Of a stretch of DNA of 64,000 nucleotides, positions 1-9,306 are shown in pieces. This DNA comes from Deltaproteobacteria bacterium (lineage in GTDB: Bacteria > Desulfobacterota > Binatia > UBA9968 > JAJDTQ01). The notes beneath the pieces were generated by a model. The model was not told the DNA's origin and made no database searches. It saw only the letters and a list, made by a program, of their open reading frames with translations. Each line of letters starts with the position of its first letter. Within the stretch, counting starts at the first letter, position 1. The stretch spans positions 1 to 64,000 of the forward strand of contig JAPPNE010000101.1 in NCBI GenBank assembly GCA_028818775.1. Reading direction: 5' to 3'. A program made the position numbers and the translations under genes.

Positions 1-2693
1 CACAGGCGAGCTCTTCAGGTCCTCCTTCATTCGTATTTTTGTGGGACAGCAGTGAGACGGTTCAGAGAACGTTTCAGGATCAATGGCTGCCGAAGCTCCT
101 TTCCCTCTTTACGGAGGATTCGGACAGCGGCTTCAAACGCCTGCGAGGTAGCGAGTTGACCCTAATCTTTGGCGGCAAATGGACTCACTGCGTGAGTTGC
201 AAGTCCGTACATCGTCCCGTGACTAGCATCGGGCACTGTCTCGACTGCGGAAGTCGAGACATCAGGGAACTTGAGCCAGATGCAGACCCCGTTTTTCTCG
301 CTCGCAAGGGATTCTACCGCAAGCCAGTCGTGGGAGCGCTGAGCGAACCACCGCGGGAACCACTGGCGCTTGTTGCGGCGGAACACACCGCTCAATTGAA
401 TGCGCCGCAAAACGAAGAGGTTTTCTCCAAGGCGGAAGAAAACGAATTACTCTTTCAGGACATAGAGCTGGGCGACCGAAGCAAGGGAACGACTGCTATA
501 GACGTGTTATCGAGCACGACTACGATGGAGGTCGGCATCGATATCGGAGCGTTGTCGGGTGTCGCCCTGCGAAATATGCCACCGGGCCGTGCAAACTATC
601 AACAGCGCTCGGGGCGGGCAGGCCGTCGTGGCAACGCTGTTGCCACAGTCGTAGCGTTCGGCAGCGCAGACAGCCATGATGAGCATTACTTCACTGAACC
701 CGACGGCATGATCCGCGGCAGCGTGGTCGATCCAAGATTGACTTTGGATAATCCCGAGATCGTTCGCCGGCATATCCGCGCATTCTTGTTGCAAAACTAC
801 CACCAAGATCGACTCCCCGAAGTTGATCCAAGTCAGCGACACGACCTGTTTGCAGTACTCGGTACAGTATCCGACTTCCGGAATGGTACAGCTATCCTCA
901 ATAGGGATGACTTCGCTAGCTGGCTAGATGACAACGGGGAGCAGTTGCGTGATCGGGTATCGTCCTGGATTCCACAAGAACTCTCGGTCCACGATCGAGG
1001 CCGTCTTCTTGACGAGATGACAGTTGACTGTCTCAAGGCAGTAGACGACGCGATCAGGCTGGGGCCGGAGGAGTCCGACATCCCGAGCGGCGATGAGGAT
1101 ACGCAGGCGGAAGACGTTCCGGAAGAAGGCGAGGACTTTCCGCAGCGGGCCTCGAACTCCGGTAAACTCCTGGACCGTCTTCTCTACTGTGGCGTGTTGC
1201 CTCGTTATGCATTCCCGACCGATGTTGCGACTTTTCACGTTTTTGATCGTGATCGATCTTCACGATTTCGTCCGATCATGCGCTTTGCACCTCAGCAGGG
1301 CCTTCCTGTTGCGCTAACACAGTATGCTCCGAGCAAGCAGGTATGGATTTCCGGCAAATGCTATACGTCGGGTGCCATCTATTCGGTCAACTCAGATGAG
1401 CGATACTCCGCTTGGGATTCCAAACGGATTTACATGGAATGTGGCGTATGCGGTTTTGCGAAAACCTATGCCGTCGGCGAGGTGGCTAGGAACGACACGC
1501 GTGACTGTGAAGCATGCGGCGCCGAAGAAGCATTCGGTCCTGGACGGTATTGGCTCCGGCCGCCGGGTTTTGCGCATCCGATCGAGGTCCAAGAGGTTAC
1601 TTCACCAGACGATGTGCCGGAAACGAGCTATGCAACTCGGGCTAAACTGTCGATGGGGACGCCGGACGAAGGGGCTGGGTGGGTACCGGTCAATGGTCGT
1701 GTTCGGGTGCTGCGATCGCGCGAGTATCTGCTGGTGTCGAATACTGGGCCAAAAAAAGAGGGTTATACCTACTGTACAAATTGCGGGCGCATCGAAGCGA
1801 GTACCGATCCTTCGCGAGTCCTGATGGGTGCCCATCGCAAGCCGTTTCCTGATGACGATGACAAACAGATCTGCGAAGGCATCAGCCCTACACGACATAT
1901 CGTTCTCGGCACAGACTTCATCACGGACATCGCCCTCTTTTCGATGCGCGTTGCCCCGCCGCTGAGCCTACGGCCTGATCATTCCTCGACAGCAGCAGCT
2001 CTCAGAACGGTGAGCGAGGCTTTTGCAAGTGCGGCGTGCCAGTTGCTGGAGATCGAACCGGGCGAATTGATGGCCGAATTCCGGCCAGCGTTGACGCCGG
2101 GCGGTATGAGGGGTCTTGAGGCAGAAGTGTTCCTCTACGATACCCTTCCGGGAGGAGCAGGATTCGCCAGCCAACTCGCCGGTCGCGGACTTGATTTGAT
2201 TCAATTGGCGCTTCGCGTAATGAAGTCTTGCCCCGAAAATTGTGGCGCATCCTGCTACCGTTGCCTGAGAAGCTTCAAGAACAGATTCGAGCACAGTCTT
2301 CTCGATCGGCATGTGGGCGCGGAGTTGTTGGACTATCTTCTAACCGGTGAACGGCCTCAATTCAGCCGTGAGCGGTTGCATTCGTCGACCACACTCCTCT
2401 ACCACGACCTGTGCCGCCAGTCTCCCGATGGAGTGCAACTCGGAACGGGTGTTACGGTACGCGTCAGCGGTGCAACGTTAACTGCACCTATCCTTGCCGA
2501 GACTGCCGCAGGCCGGAGGTTCATTGTTGCCTTGTCGGGGCCCCTTACCCCCGACTATCCCGCCGATCCGGCGGTTGCCGGCCTTCGCTCGGACGACAAG
2601 GACATCGCCCTCGTCGTCGAAAATGAGTTCGTCGTGCGCCACAATCTTCCCGCAGCCACCCGCAATGTGCTCCAGAAGCTCAACCAATTGTAG
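1..2693 (+). CDS. Helicase C-terminal part with DUF1998 domain (5' end outside window)
   Basis: The reading frame is open to the left edge (first full codon at base 3). The TTG at 39 is therefore probably not the true start, and the DEAD/DEAH N-terminal half should lie upstream. Numbering from 39, a zinc ribbon (C51, C54, C67, C70) is followed by a helicase C domain. This has an HTAQ segment near 117, motif V (VGIDIG) near 165-170 and motif VI QQRSGRAGRRG at 188-198. Two more CxxC pairs follow, then a DUF1998 region whose signature is CGASCYRCL with a downstream LDR. About 110 residues with no recognised domain close the protein. This architecture is known from MrfA-type repair helicases and from DISARM-like helicase/DUF1998 defence proteins. 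Wobble positions are less GC-rich than in downstream genes, which suggests transfer. A defence role is inference; the helicase/DUF1998 call is firm. Confidence 0.85.
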   Translation, partial: QASSSGPPSFVFLWDSSETVQRTFQDQWLPKLLSLFTEDSDSGFKRLRGSELTLIFGGKWTHCVSCKSVHRPVTSIGHCLDCGSRDIRELEPDADPVFLARKGFYRKPVVGALSEPPREPLALVAAEHTAQLNAPQNEEVFSKAEENELLFQDIELGDRSKGTTAIDVLSSTTTMEVGIDIGALSGVALRNMPPGRANYQQRSGRAGRRGNAVATVVAFGSADSHDEHYFTEPDGMIRGSVVDPRLTLDNPEIVRRHIRAFLLQNYHQDRLPEVDPSQRHDLFAVLGTVSDFRNGTAILNRDDFASWLDDNGEQLRDRVSSWIPQELSVHDRGRLLDEMTVDCLKAVDDAIRLGPEESDIPSGDEDTQAEDVPEEGEDFPQRASNSGKLLDRLLYCGVLPRYAFPTDVATFHVFDRDRSSRFRPIMRFAPQQGLPVALTQYAPSKQVWISGKCYTSGAIYSVNSDERYSAWDSKRIYMECGVCGFAKTYAVGEVARNDTRDCEACGAEEAFGPGRYWLRPPGFAHPIEVQEVTSPDDVPETSYATRAKLSMGTPDEGAGWVPVNGRVRVLRSREYLLVSNTGPKKEGYTYCTNCGRIEASTDPSRVLMGAHRKPFPDDDDKQICEGISPTRHIVLGTDFITDIALFSMRVAPPLSLRPDHSSTAAALRTVSEAFASAACQLLEIEPGELMAEFRPALTPGGMRGLEAEVFLYDTLPGGAGFASQLAGRGLDLIQLALRVMKSCPENCGASCYRCLRSFKNRFEHSLLDRHVGAELLDYLLTGERPQFSRERLHSSTTLLYHDLCRQSPDGVQLGTGVTVRVSGATLTAPILAETAAGRRFIVALSGPLTPDYPADPAVAGLRSDDKDIALVVENEFVVRHNLPAATRNVLQKLNQL

Positions 2694-2806
2694 AGGTGCC
2701 CATCCGTCGGTTCTGTGACTGGCCGGAGTACCAATCCCATCAGCCACAGACGCAGGCGCCAGCGGGAGATCTCAAGGCCATGACATGTGGGGTGTGGTTC
2801 TGCTTT

Positions 2807-3763
2807 CTATCCCGACTGGTGTGCGCTCTCCATCTCGGTGAGAAACCGTTCGGCGTCGATGGCGGCCATGCAGCCGCTACCCGCCGCAGTGACGGCCTGA
2901 CGGTAGATGCGGTCCTGGACGTCGCCGCACGCGAAGACGCCTTCCAGGGTGGTCCGGGTGCCGTCGTGGGTCTTGATGTAGCCTAGTTCGTCCATCTCCA
3001 GGACGCCCTCGAAGAGTTGCGAGTTGGGCTGGTGGCCGATGGCGATGAAGACGCCGTCGCAGGCGAAGCTCTCGTCCTTGCCCGTCTTCACGTTCCGCAG
3101 GGTGACGCCGATGACGCCTCCGTCCTGCGCGTCGCCGTGGATGTCCGCGACGGTGGTGTCCCAGATGAAATCGATCTTGGGGTTGGCCCGGGCGCGGTCC
3201 TGCATGATCCTGGAGGCGCGCAACTCGTCGCGGCGGTGCACGATGAAGACCTTGCTGGCGAACTTGGTGAGGAAGGTGGCCTCTTCCATGGCGGTGTCGC
3301 CGCCGCCCACCACGATGAGTTCCTTGTCCCTGAAGAAGAAGCCGTCGCAGGTGGCGCAGGCGGAGACGCCGTGGCCCATGAGCCGGTTCTCGGCTTCGAG
3401 CCCCAGCAGCTTGGCGGTGGCGCCGGTGGCGATGATCAGGGCGTCGCAGGTGTAGCGGTCCTTGCCGGCTTGCAGCGCGATGGGCCGCGTGCCCAGCTCC
3501 ACGGCGGTGACGTCGCCGAAGATGATTTTTGTGCCGAAGCGTTCTGCCTGTTTGCGGAACTGGTCCATCATGTCCGGGCCCATGATGCCTTCCGGGAAGC
3601 CGGGATAGTTCTCGACGTCGGTGGTGATGGTGAGTTGGCCGCCGGGCTGGGAGCCCTCGACCACCAGCGGTTCCAGGTTGGCGCGGGCCGTGTAGAGGGC
3701 GGCGGTGAGTCCGGCCGCCCCGGAACCGAGGATGATGACGCGGTAGTGGGTCTGGTCTGCCAT
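2807..3763 (-). CDS. trxB: Thioredoxin reductase
   Basis: NADPH-dependent flavoenzyme that reduces thioredoxin in the cytoplasm. The start is the ATG giving MADQTHYR, because the family's FAD motif GSGAAG (residues 13-18) follows at the usual distance; the longer upstream extension is not typical. The redox centre is CATC at C136/C139. An NADPH-binding GGGDTAMEE motif follows, and near the C-terminus the FAD-binding GDVQD. Its 318 residues are normal for bacterial TrxB. It is divergent from moaC across about 110 bases and convergent with the helicase gene. Confidence 0.95.
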   Translation of the reverse strand: MADQTHYRVIILGSGAAGLTAALYTARANLEPLVVEGSQPGGQLTITTDVENYPGFPEGIMGPDMMDQFRKQAERFGTKIIFGDVTAVELGTRPIALQAGKDRYTCDALIIATGATAKLLGLEAENRLMGHGVSACATCDGFFFRDKELIVVGGGDTAMEEATFLTKFASKVFIVHRRDELRASRIMQDRARANPKIDFIWDTTVADIHGDAQDGGVIGVTLRNVKTGKDESFACDGVFIAIGHQPNSQLFEGVLEMDELGYIKTHDGTRTTLEGVFACGDVQDRIYRQAVTAAGSGCMAAIDAERFLTEMESAHQSG

Positions 3764-3875
3764 GGGTTGCTTCTTACCATATGGTCTGTTGGCCTTGAAG
3801 GTCGGACAGCCGCGCCGGCTTGCTTTCGCGACCCCGGACGATACACTGTCCGGCGGACGGTTCGGAGGATTCATG

Positions 3876-4352
3876 ATGGCGAAGTTGTCTCACGTCGATG
3901 AGCAGGGCCGGGTACGGATGGTGGACGTCACCGGCAAGGACGTGACCCAGCGCGTGGCGGTGGCCCGCGGCGTGGTGACCATGCGCTCGGAGACCCTGGC
4001 GGCCATCGCCGAGGGGCAGATTCCCAAGGGCGACGTCCTCACGGTGGCGCGCATCGCCGGTATCATGGCGGCCAAGAAGACCTCCGAGCTCATTCCCATG
4101 TGCCATCCCCTCAACATCAGCGGGGTCGAGGTGAAGCTGACCCCCCGGCAGGAGCCGCCGTCCGTGGAGATGGAGGCCACCGTCCGCATCGCCGGCCGGA
4201 CCGGCGTGGAGATGGAGGCGCTCACCGCGGTCTCGGTGGCCGGGCTCACCATCTACGACATGTGCAAGGCCGTGGACCGGGATATGACCGTCGGCGAGAT
4301 CCGGCTGATGCACAAGAGCGGCGGCAAGAGCGGCACGTTCGAGAGGCTATAG
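3876..4352 (+). CDS. moaC: Cyclic pyranopterin monophosphate synthase
   Basis: MoaC converts the MoaA product of GTP into cyclic pyranopterin monophosphate, the first stage of molybdenum cofactor synthesis. Two ATG codons sit in tandem at 3873 and 3876. The second is chosen because GGAGG at 3864-3868 then lies 7 bases upstream. The 158-residue protein shows the family blocks MVDV, the PMCHPL motif and the [11 protein letters not shown] stretch, and the conserved C-terminal KSGGKSG. It stands alone with no other moa gene beside it. Mo-enzyme genes occur at 6.8 kb and 45.8 kb, so a molybdenum cofactor supply is needed. Confidence 0.95.
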   Translation: MAKLSHVDEQGRVRMVDVTGKDVTQRVAVARGVVTMRSETLAAIAEGQIPKGDVLTVARIAGIMAAKKTSELIPMCHPLNISGVEVKLTPRQEPPSVEMEATVRIAGRTGVEMEALTAVSVAGLTIYDMCKAVDRDMTVGEIRLMHKSGGKSGTFERL

Positions 4353-4359
4353 GCCGCGT

Positions 4360-4419
4360 CCCGCGCTCATTTCTCCTAAAGTTTCCCCCAAACACGCCGA
4401 AATATTTCATGAGCGCGGG
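4360..4419. repeat. 11-bp perfect inverted repeat between moaC and radC
   Basis: CCCGCGCTCAT at 4360-4370 is repeated in inverted form as ATGAGCGCGGG at 4409-4419, with 38 AT-richer bases between. It starts 7 bases after the moaC stop codon. There is no T-run after the right arm, so it is not a standard intrinsic terminator. It could be an operator or an mRNA processing stem. Confidence 0.5.
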
Positions 4420-4491
4420 TACCGGTGCGCCCGCTCGCCGGGACTTCCCGCTTGGACGGGTGTCCGTCTTGTGTTCGTCAACCCGGGGTTC

Positions 4492-5178
4492 ATGATGACG
4501 CGAATCAACCAATGGCCGCTGGAGGACCGCCCGCGGGAGAAGCTGCTCGAACGGGGGGCGGAGCATCTGACGGAGGCGGAGCTGCTGGCGATCCTGCTGG
4601 GTACCGGCAGCGCCGGGCAGCAGCAGAGCGCCCTGGATCATGCCCGGCTCCTGTTGATGCATTTCGGCGGGCTTCAGGGCATCGACGATGCCTCCGTCTC
4701 CGAGCTCACGGGGCTCAAGGGCATGGGGCACGCCAAGGCCGCGCGTCTCAAGGCGTGCCTGGAGCTGGGGCGCCGGCGCGAGGACCTGCGCTGCGAGACC
4801 GGCCAGTTGCTCAGCTCGCCGGAGGAAGTGTTCCGCCACTTCCGGCCCCGGTGCGTCAACGCCAAGCGCGAGTCGTTCTACGTCGTCATGCTGAACAACC
4901 GGAACCGCAAGATCCGCGAAGTGAAGATCTCCGAGGGTTCGCTTACCGGGTCCGTGGTGCACCCGCGCGAGGTGTACAACCCCGTCATCCGCGAATCCGC
5001 CGCCGGCGTCATCTTCGTCCACAACCATCCCAGCGGCGATCCCTCGCCGAGCCGTGAGGACGTGGAGATCACGCACCGCCTCCGCCAGGTGGGCGAGGTG
5101 CTCGGCGTGCGCGTGCACGATCACGTGGTGGTGGGGCACGATCGCTTCTTCAGCTTCAACCGGGAGGGGCTTCTGTGA
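4492..5178 (+). CDS. radC: RadC family JAMM-domain protein
   Basis: The protein has an N-terminal UPF0758 helix-hairpin-helix region (GLKGMGHAKAARLKA) and a C-terminal JAB/MPN metalloprotein domain. The JAMM zinc signature HNHPSGDPSPSRED is complete. The biochemical role of RadC is unsettled; the older DNA-repair assignment is disputed. A GTG at 4471 would add seven residues. The tandem ATGs at 4492/4495 are preferred because the mature sequence MTRINQWPLEDRPREKL matches the family's usual N-terminus. No strong ribosome binding site is visible for any of these starts. The length, about 227 residues, is normal. Confidence 0.9.
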   Translation: MMTRINQWPLEDRPREKLLERGAEHLTEAELLAILLGTGSAGQQQSALDHARLLLMHFGGLQGIDDASVSELTGLKGMGHAKAARLKACLELGRRREDLRCETGQLLSSPEEVFRHFRPRCVNAKRESFYVVMLNNRNRKIREVKISEGSLTGSVVHPREVYNPVIRESAAGVIFVHNHPSGDPSPSREDVEITHRLRQVGEVLGVRVHDHVVVGHDRFFSFNREGLL

Positions 5179-5319
5179 AGCGGCTTGACCGCTCACCGCG
5201 CTACGGAGTACGTTAACCTGTCCATTTCGTTGAGGGAAAGGCTTCGCGCCCACGCACCCTGCGGCCCTTGACGGAATAGACGGGTTCATCCGCAATAGCG
5301 TTCAGGGAGGCCAAGCAGC

Positions 5320-6795
5320 ATGTCACAGACCAAGCATTTCTCCACGGATGTCGCCATCATCGGTTCCGGCGGAGCCGGCATCGCCGCGGGCATCGAGGCC
5401 CGCGAAGCCGGCGCTGGCGCCATCGCCTTCGAGAAAGCGGCGGACCTGGGCGGCGCCGCCATCATCTCCGGCGGCGGCTGCCTCATCGTGGGCACGCCGA
5501 TCCAGAAGGAAAACGGCATCATCGACACGCCGGACCTTGCCTTCAACGACTGGGTCAAGTGGGGCGGCCCCTCGGTGGACGAGGTATGGGCGCGCTACTA
5601 CATCGAGCACTCGCTCCACGACCTCTACTTCTGGGGCGAGCGCATGGGCGTCAAGTGGGTGGACATGAAGCAGCAGGAAGGCAACACGGTGGTGCGCTGG
5701 ACCCGGGCGCAGAACAGCGGCCTCGGCCTGATGACGAACCTCATCGCGGCCTTCCGCGAGCGCGGCGGCGAGATCGTGCCCAACACCGAGATCGTCGAGC
5801 TCAAGCGCGACAACGGCCGGGTCACCGGCTTCGTGGGCAAGGACGCGGCCACGGGCGAGGATGTGGAGGTGGATAGCAAGGTGGTGGTGGTGGCCACCGG
5901 CGGGTTCAACTCGAACCTCGACATGGTGCTGGAGGCCAACCCCAGGCTCAAGGGCGAGCGGGTCATGGAAGGCTCCGGCCGGGGCTCCACCGGCACCGGC
6001 CACCGGCTGGTGCGGCAGGCCGGCGGCTACCTGACCCACATGGACCACATCTGGTTCTATGTCTACGCCACCCCGGACTACCGCGACCCGAATGGTCGGC
6101 GCGGTCTGGTCTTCCGCCAGGCGCCGGGCTACATCTGGATCAACCAGCAGGGCCGTCGCTTCCACAACGAGGCACTGTCCGGCGGCAACTCGGCCACGCC
6201 GGCGTTGATGGCCCAGGAACCGCGCCATGCCTGGGCCGTGGTGGACACCCCGATTGTCGCCAAGATCGAGATCGCCGACCCTTACTACCGCGCCGGCGAC
6301 AAGGTGGACCGGGACAAGGTGCAGGAACTGCTCGACAACTCGCCGTTCATCAAGAAGGCGGATTCCCTGGAGGACTTGGGCCGGCGCATGGAAGTGGACG
6401 TGCCGGTCTTCCTCGACACGGTGGAGCGCTACAACCAGGCGTGCGAGCAGGGTCTGGAGAAAGAGCCCGAGTTCGGCAAGCCGCTGAAGCTCTCCAAGAA
6501 GTTCGACACCCCGCCTTACTACGCCATCCAGATCTTCCCGCTGGCGCGCAAGAACTTCGGCGGGGTCAAGACCGACATCCGCTGCCGGGTGCTGAACAAG
6601 CACTTCGAGCCGATCCCGGGCCTCTACGCCGCCGGAGAGGTGGCGGGCATGGCCGGCGGCCACATCAACGGCCGCGCGGGCCTCGAAGGGACCATGCTCG
6701 GACCATCCATCTTCAGCGGCAGGGTGGCCGGCGGCTGGGCGGCCCACGAGGCTGGCTGCGGCGACGGCTTCGTCGGCGTGCCCAACCGGGACTGA
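5320..6795 (+). CDS. FAD-dependent oxidoreductase, fumarate reductase flavoprotein family
   Basis: This is a flavoprotein of the fumarate reductase/succinate dehydrogenase/3-ketosteroid dehydrogenase superfamily. The FAD dinucleotide fold GSGGAG is at residues 16-21, followed by VVVVATGGFNSN in the middle and a C-terminal FAD-binding block YAAGEVAGMAGGHI. At 491 residues it has no signal peptide, so it is probably cytoplasmic. GGGAGGCC lies about 10 bases before the ATG. It heads an apparent operon with the molybdopterin oxidoreductase (36-base gap) and the OCD-family gene. Tricarballylate dehydrogenase-like annotation is possible, but the substrate cannot be read from sequence. Confidence 0.85.
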   Translation: MSQTKHFSTDVAIIGSGGAGIAAGIEAREAGAGAIAFEKAADLGGAAIISGGGCLIVGTPIQKENGIIDTPDLAFNDWVKWGGPSVDEVWARYYIEHSLHDLYFWGERMGVKWVDMKQQEGNTVVRWTRAQNSGLGLMTNLIAAFRERGGEIVPNTEIVELKRDNGRVTGFVGKDAATGEDVEVDSKVVVVATGGFNSNLDMVLEANPRLKGERVMEGSGRGSTGTGHRLVRQAGGYLTHMDHIWFYVYATPDYRDPNGRRGLVFRQAPGYIWINQQGRRFHNEALSGGNSATPALMAQEPRHAWAVVDTPIVAKIEIADPYYRAGDKVDRDKVQELLDNSPFIKKADSLEDLGRRMEVDVPVFLDTVERYNQACEQGLEKEPEFGKPLKLSKKFDTPPYYAIQIFPLARKNFGGVKTDIRCRVLNKHFEPIPGLYAAGEVAGMAGGHINGRAGLEGTMLGPSIFSGRVAGGWAAHEAGCGDGFVGVPNRD

Positions 6796-6831
6796 CCAGC
6801 CGCGGCCAGGCGCCAACCACGGGTCACTGAA

Positions 6832-9297
6832 ATGAGGACGGAACCACGAATCGAGAAGGTGCGGGGCTACTGCGTGCTGTGCACCGCCCACTGCGCCACC
6901 GTCGCCACGGTGGAGGACGGGCGCGTGACGCGGCTGGACCCCGACCACGATCATCCCAACGGCGGCGCCATCTGCGTCAAGGGCAAGGCGGCGCCGGAGT
7001 TGGTCTACAACGGCGAGCGCCTGGACTATCCCTTGCGGCGCACGAAACCCAAGGGCGCGGAGGATCCGGGCTGGGAACGCGTGAGTTGGGACGAGGCCCT
7101 GGATGACATCGCGACGCGGCTGCTGAGCATCCGGGAGCGCTACGGCGCCGAGGCCATCGCCATGGCCCGGGGCACCGCCAGCGGCACCTCGGTGGACGAC
7201 GTGAACCAATGGTCCACGCGGTTGCTCAACCGCATCGGCAGCCCCAACTCGCTTTCCACCACCCACGTGTGCAACTGGCACAAGGATACCGTGTTCAGCT
7301 ACACGTTCGGCGTGCCGCAGCCGTCGCCGGACGTGCTTCACAGCGGCGCCTTCCTCCTGTGGGGCCACAACCCGAGCTCCACGCAACTGATGCTCGCCAC
7401 GGACGTCGTCACCGCTCGCAAGCGCGGCATGAAGATCGTGGTGGTGGACCCGCGCAGGGTCGGCCTCGGCAGCCAGGCCGATGTGCTGTTGCAGGTGCGC
7501 CCGGGCGCCGACGGGGCTCTGGCCCTGGCCCTCGTCCACGTCATGATCGAGGAAGGGCGGTACGACGAGGCCTTCGTGCGCGACTGGACCAACGGCCCAT
7601 TCCTGCTGCGCACGGACACCGGAGAGCCGCTGACCGAGGCGGAGGTGGCGGCCGGAGGCAGCCCGGACCGGTACCTGGTATGGGACGAAGCGTCGAATCG
7701 GGCGGTGGTCTACGACCCGCGCGTCAAAGCGTTCGAGGCGGACGGCTTCCGGCCGATGGCCGCCACCGGGCCGGCGCCGAGCGATCGCTCCGGCGCGGGC
7801 AACGCAGCCGGCGTGCGGCCTGCGATTCTCGGGAGCTTTGCCGTGCCAACGAAGGACGGCGGCACAATCTCGTGCGAGCCGGCGTTCGCCGCCCTGGCGC
7901 GGCTCGCGTCGACCCACGCGCCGGAACGGTCGGAGAGCGTCACCCTTGTTCCCGCGGACAAGGTCCGCGAGGCCGCCCGCGTCCTCGGCGACAACCGGCC
8001 GGTGAGCATGTTCATGTGGAACGGCGTCGGCCAGCATACCAACGCGAGCCAGACCAGCCGGGCCATATCCATCCTGTACGCGTTGCTGGGGGACATCGAC
8101 GCGCCCGGGGGCAACCTGATGCTGCCCATGGCGCCGTTTCGCGGGGTGGACGGCAAGGAGTTCCTTCCCGCCGAGGCGGCGGCCAGGCGCATCGGCCGCG
8201 ACGAGAAGCCGTTGGGTCCGCCGGCCACCGTGGGCGCGTGCGCGGCCCACGACGTCTACACCGCCATCCTCGAAGACCGTCCGTATCCGGTCCGCGCCTT
8301 GATCAACCTGGGTTCCAACACCGTGCTTTCCAACGGCGACCCGGGACGAGGGCGGGAGGCCTTGTGCGCCCTGGAACTGGGGGTGGCCACCGAGCTGTTC
8401 ATGACCCCCACCGCCCAGCTCTGCGACTACGTGCTGCCGGCCACGAGCTTCCTGGAGATGGAGCACCTCTGCGGCGGGTTCCGCCACCGCGTGGATGCCC
8501 GCACCCACGTCCAGTACCGGCCGAAAGCCGTGGAACCGCTGGCGGAGCGGCGCTCGGACACCTGGGTGATATTCGAGCTGGCCATGCGCATGGGCTTCGG
8601 CGACGACTTCTGGGGCGGCGACGTGGAGGCGGCCTTTGCCTACCAGTTGGAACCCACCGGCATGACCCTGGACGAGCTCAAGTCGCACGCCGGCGGGGTG
8701 ACCCTGGAGAGCCCCCGGCGGTATCGGAAATATGCGGATGCCGACGGAGAGGGCCATCCGAAGGGCTTCAACAATCCTTCCGGCCGGGTGGAGATCTACT
8801 CGCACCGCATGGCGCGGCACGGGTTCCCGCCGCTGCCGGAATACCATGAGCCGGCCGTGAGCCCCGCGAGCCGGCCGGACGTCGCCGCCGAGTATCCGCT
8901 GGTCCTCACCAACGCCAAGTTCACGACGTTCGTCCACAGCCAGCACCGGACGCTGCCGAGCCTGCGCAAGGCCGCGCCGGAGCCCACCGCCGAGCTCCAC
9001 CCGGATACCGCGGGCGAACACGGCGTCGAACACAAGCAGTGGATGGTCGTGGAGAGCCCCAAGGGCGCGGTCAAGGTGCGGGCCAACCTCACCGCGCGGA
9101 TCATCCCCGGCGTGGTCTGCCTGCAGCACGGCTGGTGGCAACCCTGCCGGGAGCTGGAGCTTCCGGGCCACGATCCCTTCAGCGGAATCGGCGCCAATCC
9201 CAACGGGCTCGTGGACGCGGAGCACCGCGACCCCATCAGCGGCTCGCTGCCGCACCGGTCGTCCCTATGCCGGGTACGGCCGGCGGTTGACGCATAA
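6832..9297 (+). CDS. Molybdopterin oxidoreductase, DMSO reductase family
   Basis: A large Mo/W-bisMGD enzyme of the formate dehydrogenase/DMSO reductase superfamily. An N-terminal [4Fe-4S] motif is complete at C14, C17, C21 and C48 (CX2CX3CX26C). The molybdopterin domains follow, with a probable Mo-ligand cysteine in the THVCNWHKD segment, the TxxAxxCDYVLP-like block and a C-terminal dinucleotide-binding domain ending in GIGANPNGLVD. It is 821 residues long, with no Tat signal, so it is probably cytoplasmic. No iron-sulfur or membrane partner subunit is adjacent. The neighbours are a flavoprotein upstream and an OCD-family NAD enzyme 9 bases downstream, so electrons may pass to one of these. 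The substrate is unknown. Confidence 0.88.
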   Translation: MRTEPRIEKVRGYCVLCTAHCATVATVEDGRVTRLDPDHDHPNGGAICVKGKAAPELVYNGERLDYPLRRTKPKGAEDPGWERVSWDEALDDIATRLLSIRERYGAEAIAMARGTASGTSVDDVNQWSTRLLNRIGSPNSLSTTHVCNWHKDTVFSYTFGVPQPSPDVLHSGAFLLWGHNPSSTQLMLATDVVTARKRGMKIVVVDPRRVGLGSQADVLLQVRPGADGALALALVHVMIEEGRYDEAFVRDWTNGPFLLRTDTGEPLTEAEVAAGGSPDRYLVWDEASNRAVVYDPRVKAFEADGFRPMAATGPAPSDRSGAGNAAGVRPAILGSFAVPTKDGGTISCEPAFAALARLASTHAPERSESVTLVPADKVREAARVLGDNRPVSMFMWNGVGQHTNASQTSRAISILYALLGDIDAPGGNLMLPMAPFRGVDGKEFLPAEAAARRIGRDEKPLGPPATVGACAAHDVYTAILEDRPYPVRALINLGSNTVLSNGDPGRGREALCALELGVATELFMTPTAQLCDYVLPATSFLEMEHLCGGFRHRVDARTHVQYRPKAVEPLAERRSDTWVIFELAMRMGFGDDFWGGDVEAAFAYQLEPTGMTLDELKSHAGGVTLESPRRYRKYADADGEGHPKGFNNPSGRVEIYSHRMARHGFPPLPEYHEPAVSPASRPDVAAEYPLVLTNAKFTTFVHSQHRTLPSLRKAAPEPTAELHPDTAGEHGVEHKQWMVVESPKGAVKVRANLTARIIPGVVCLQHGWWQPCRELELPGHDPFSGIGANPNGLVDAEHRDPISGSLPHRSSLCRVRPAVDA

Positions 9298-9306
9298 GGA
9301 AGACAC

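Noticed and set aside
5323-9255. 1310-codon open frame on the minus strand
   Set aside because: It is antisense to the FAD and molybdopterin oxidoreductase genes, and its composition (Ala/Gly/Arg/His/Val-rich, no domain) is that of a high-GC shadow frame.
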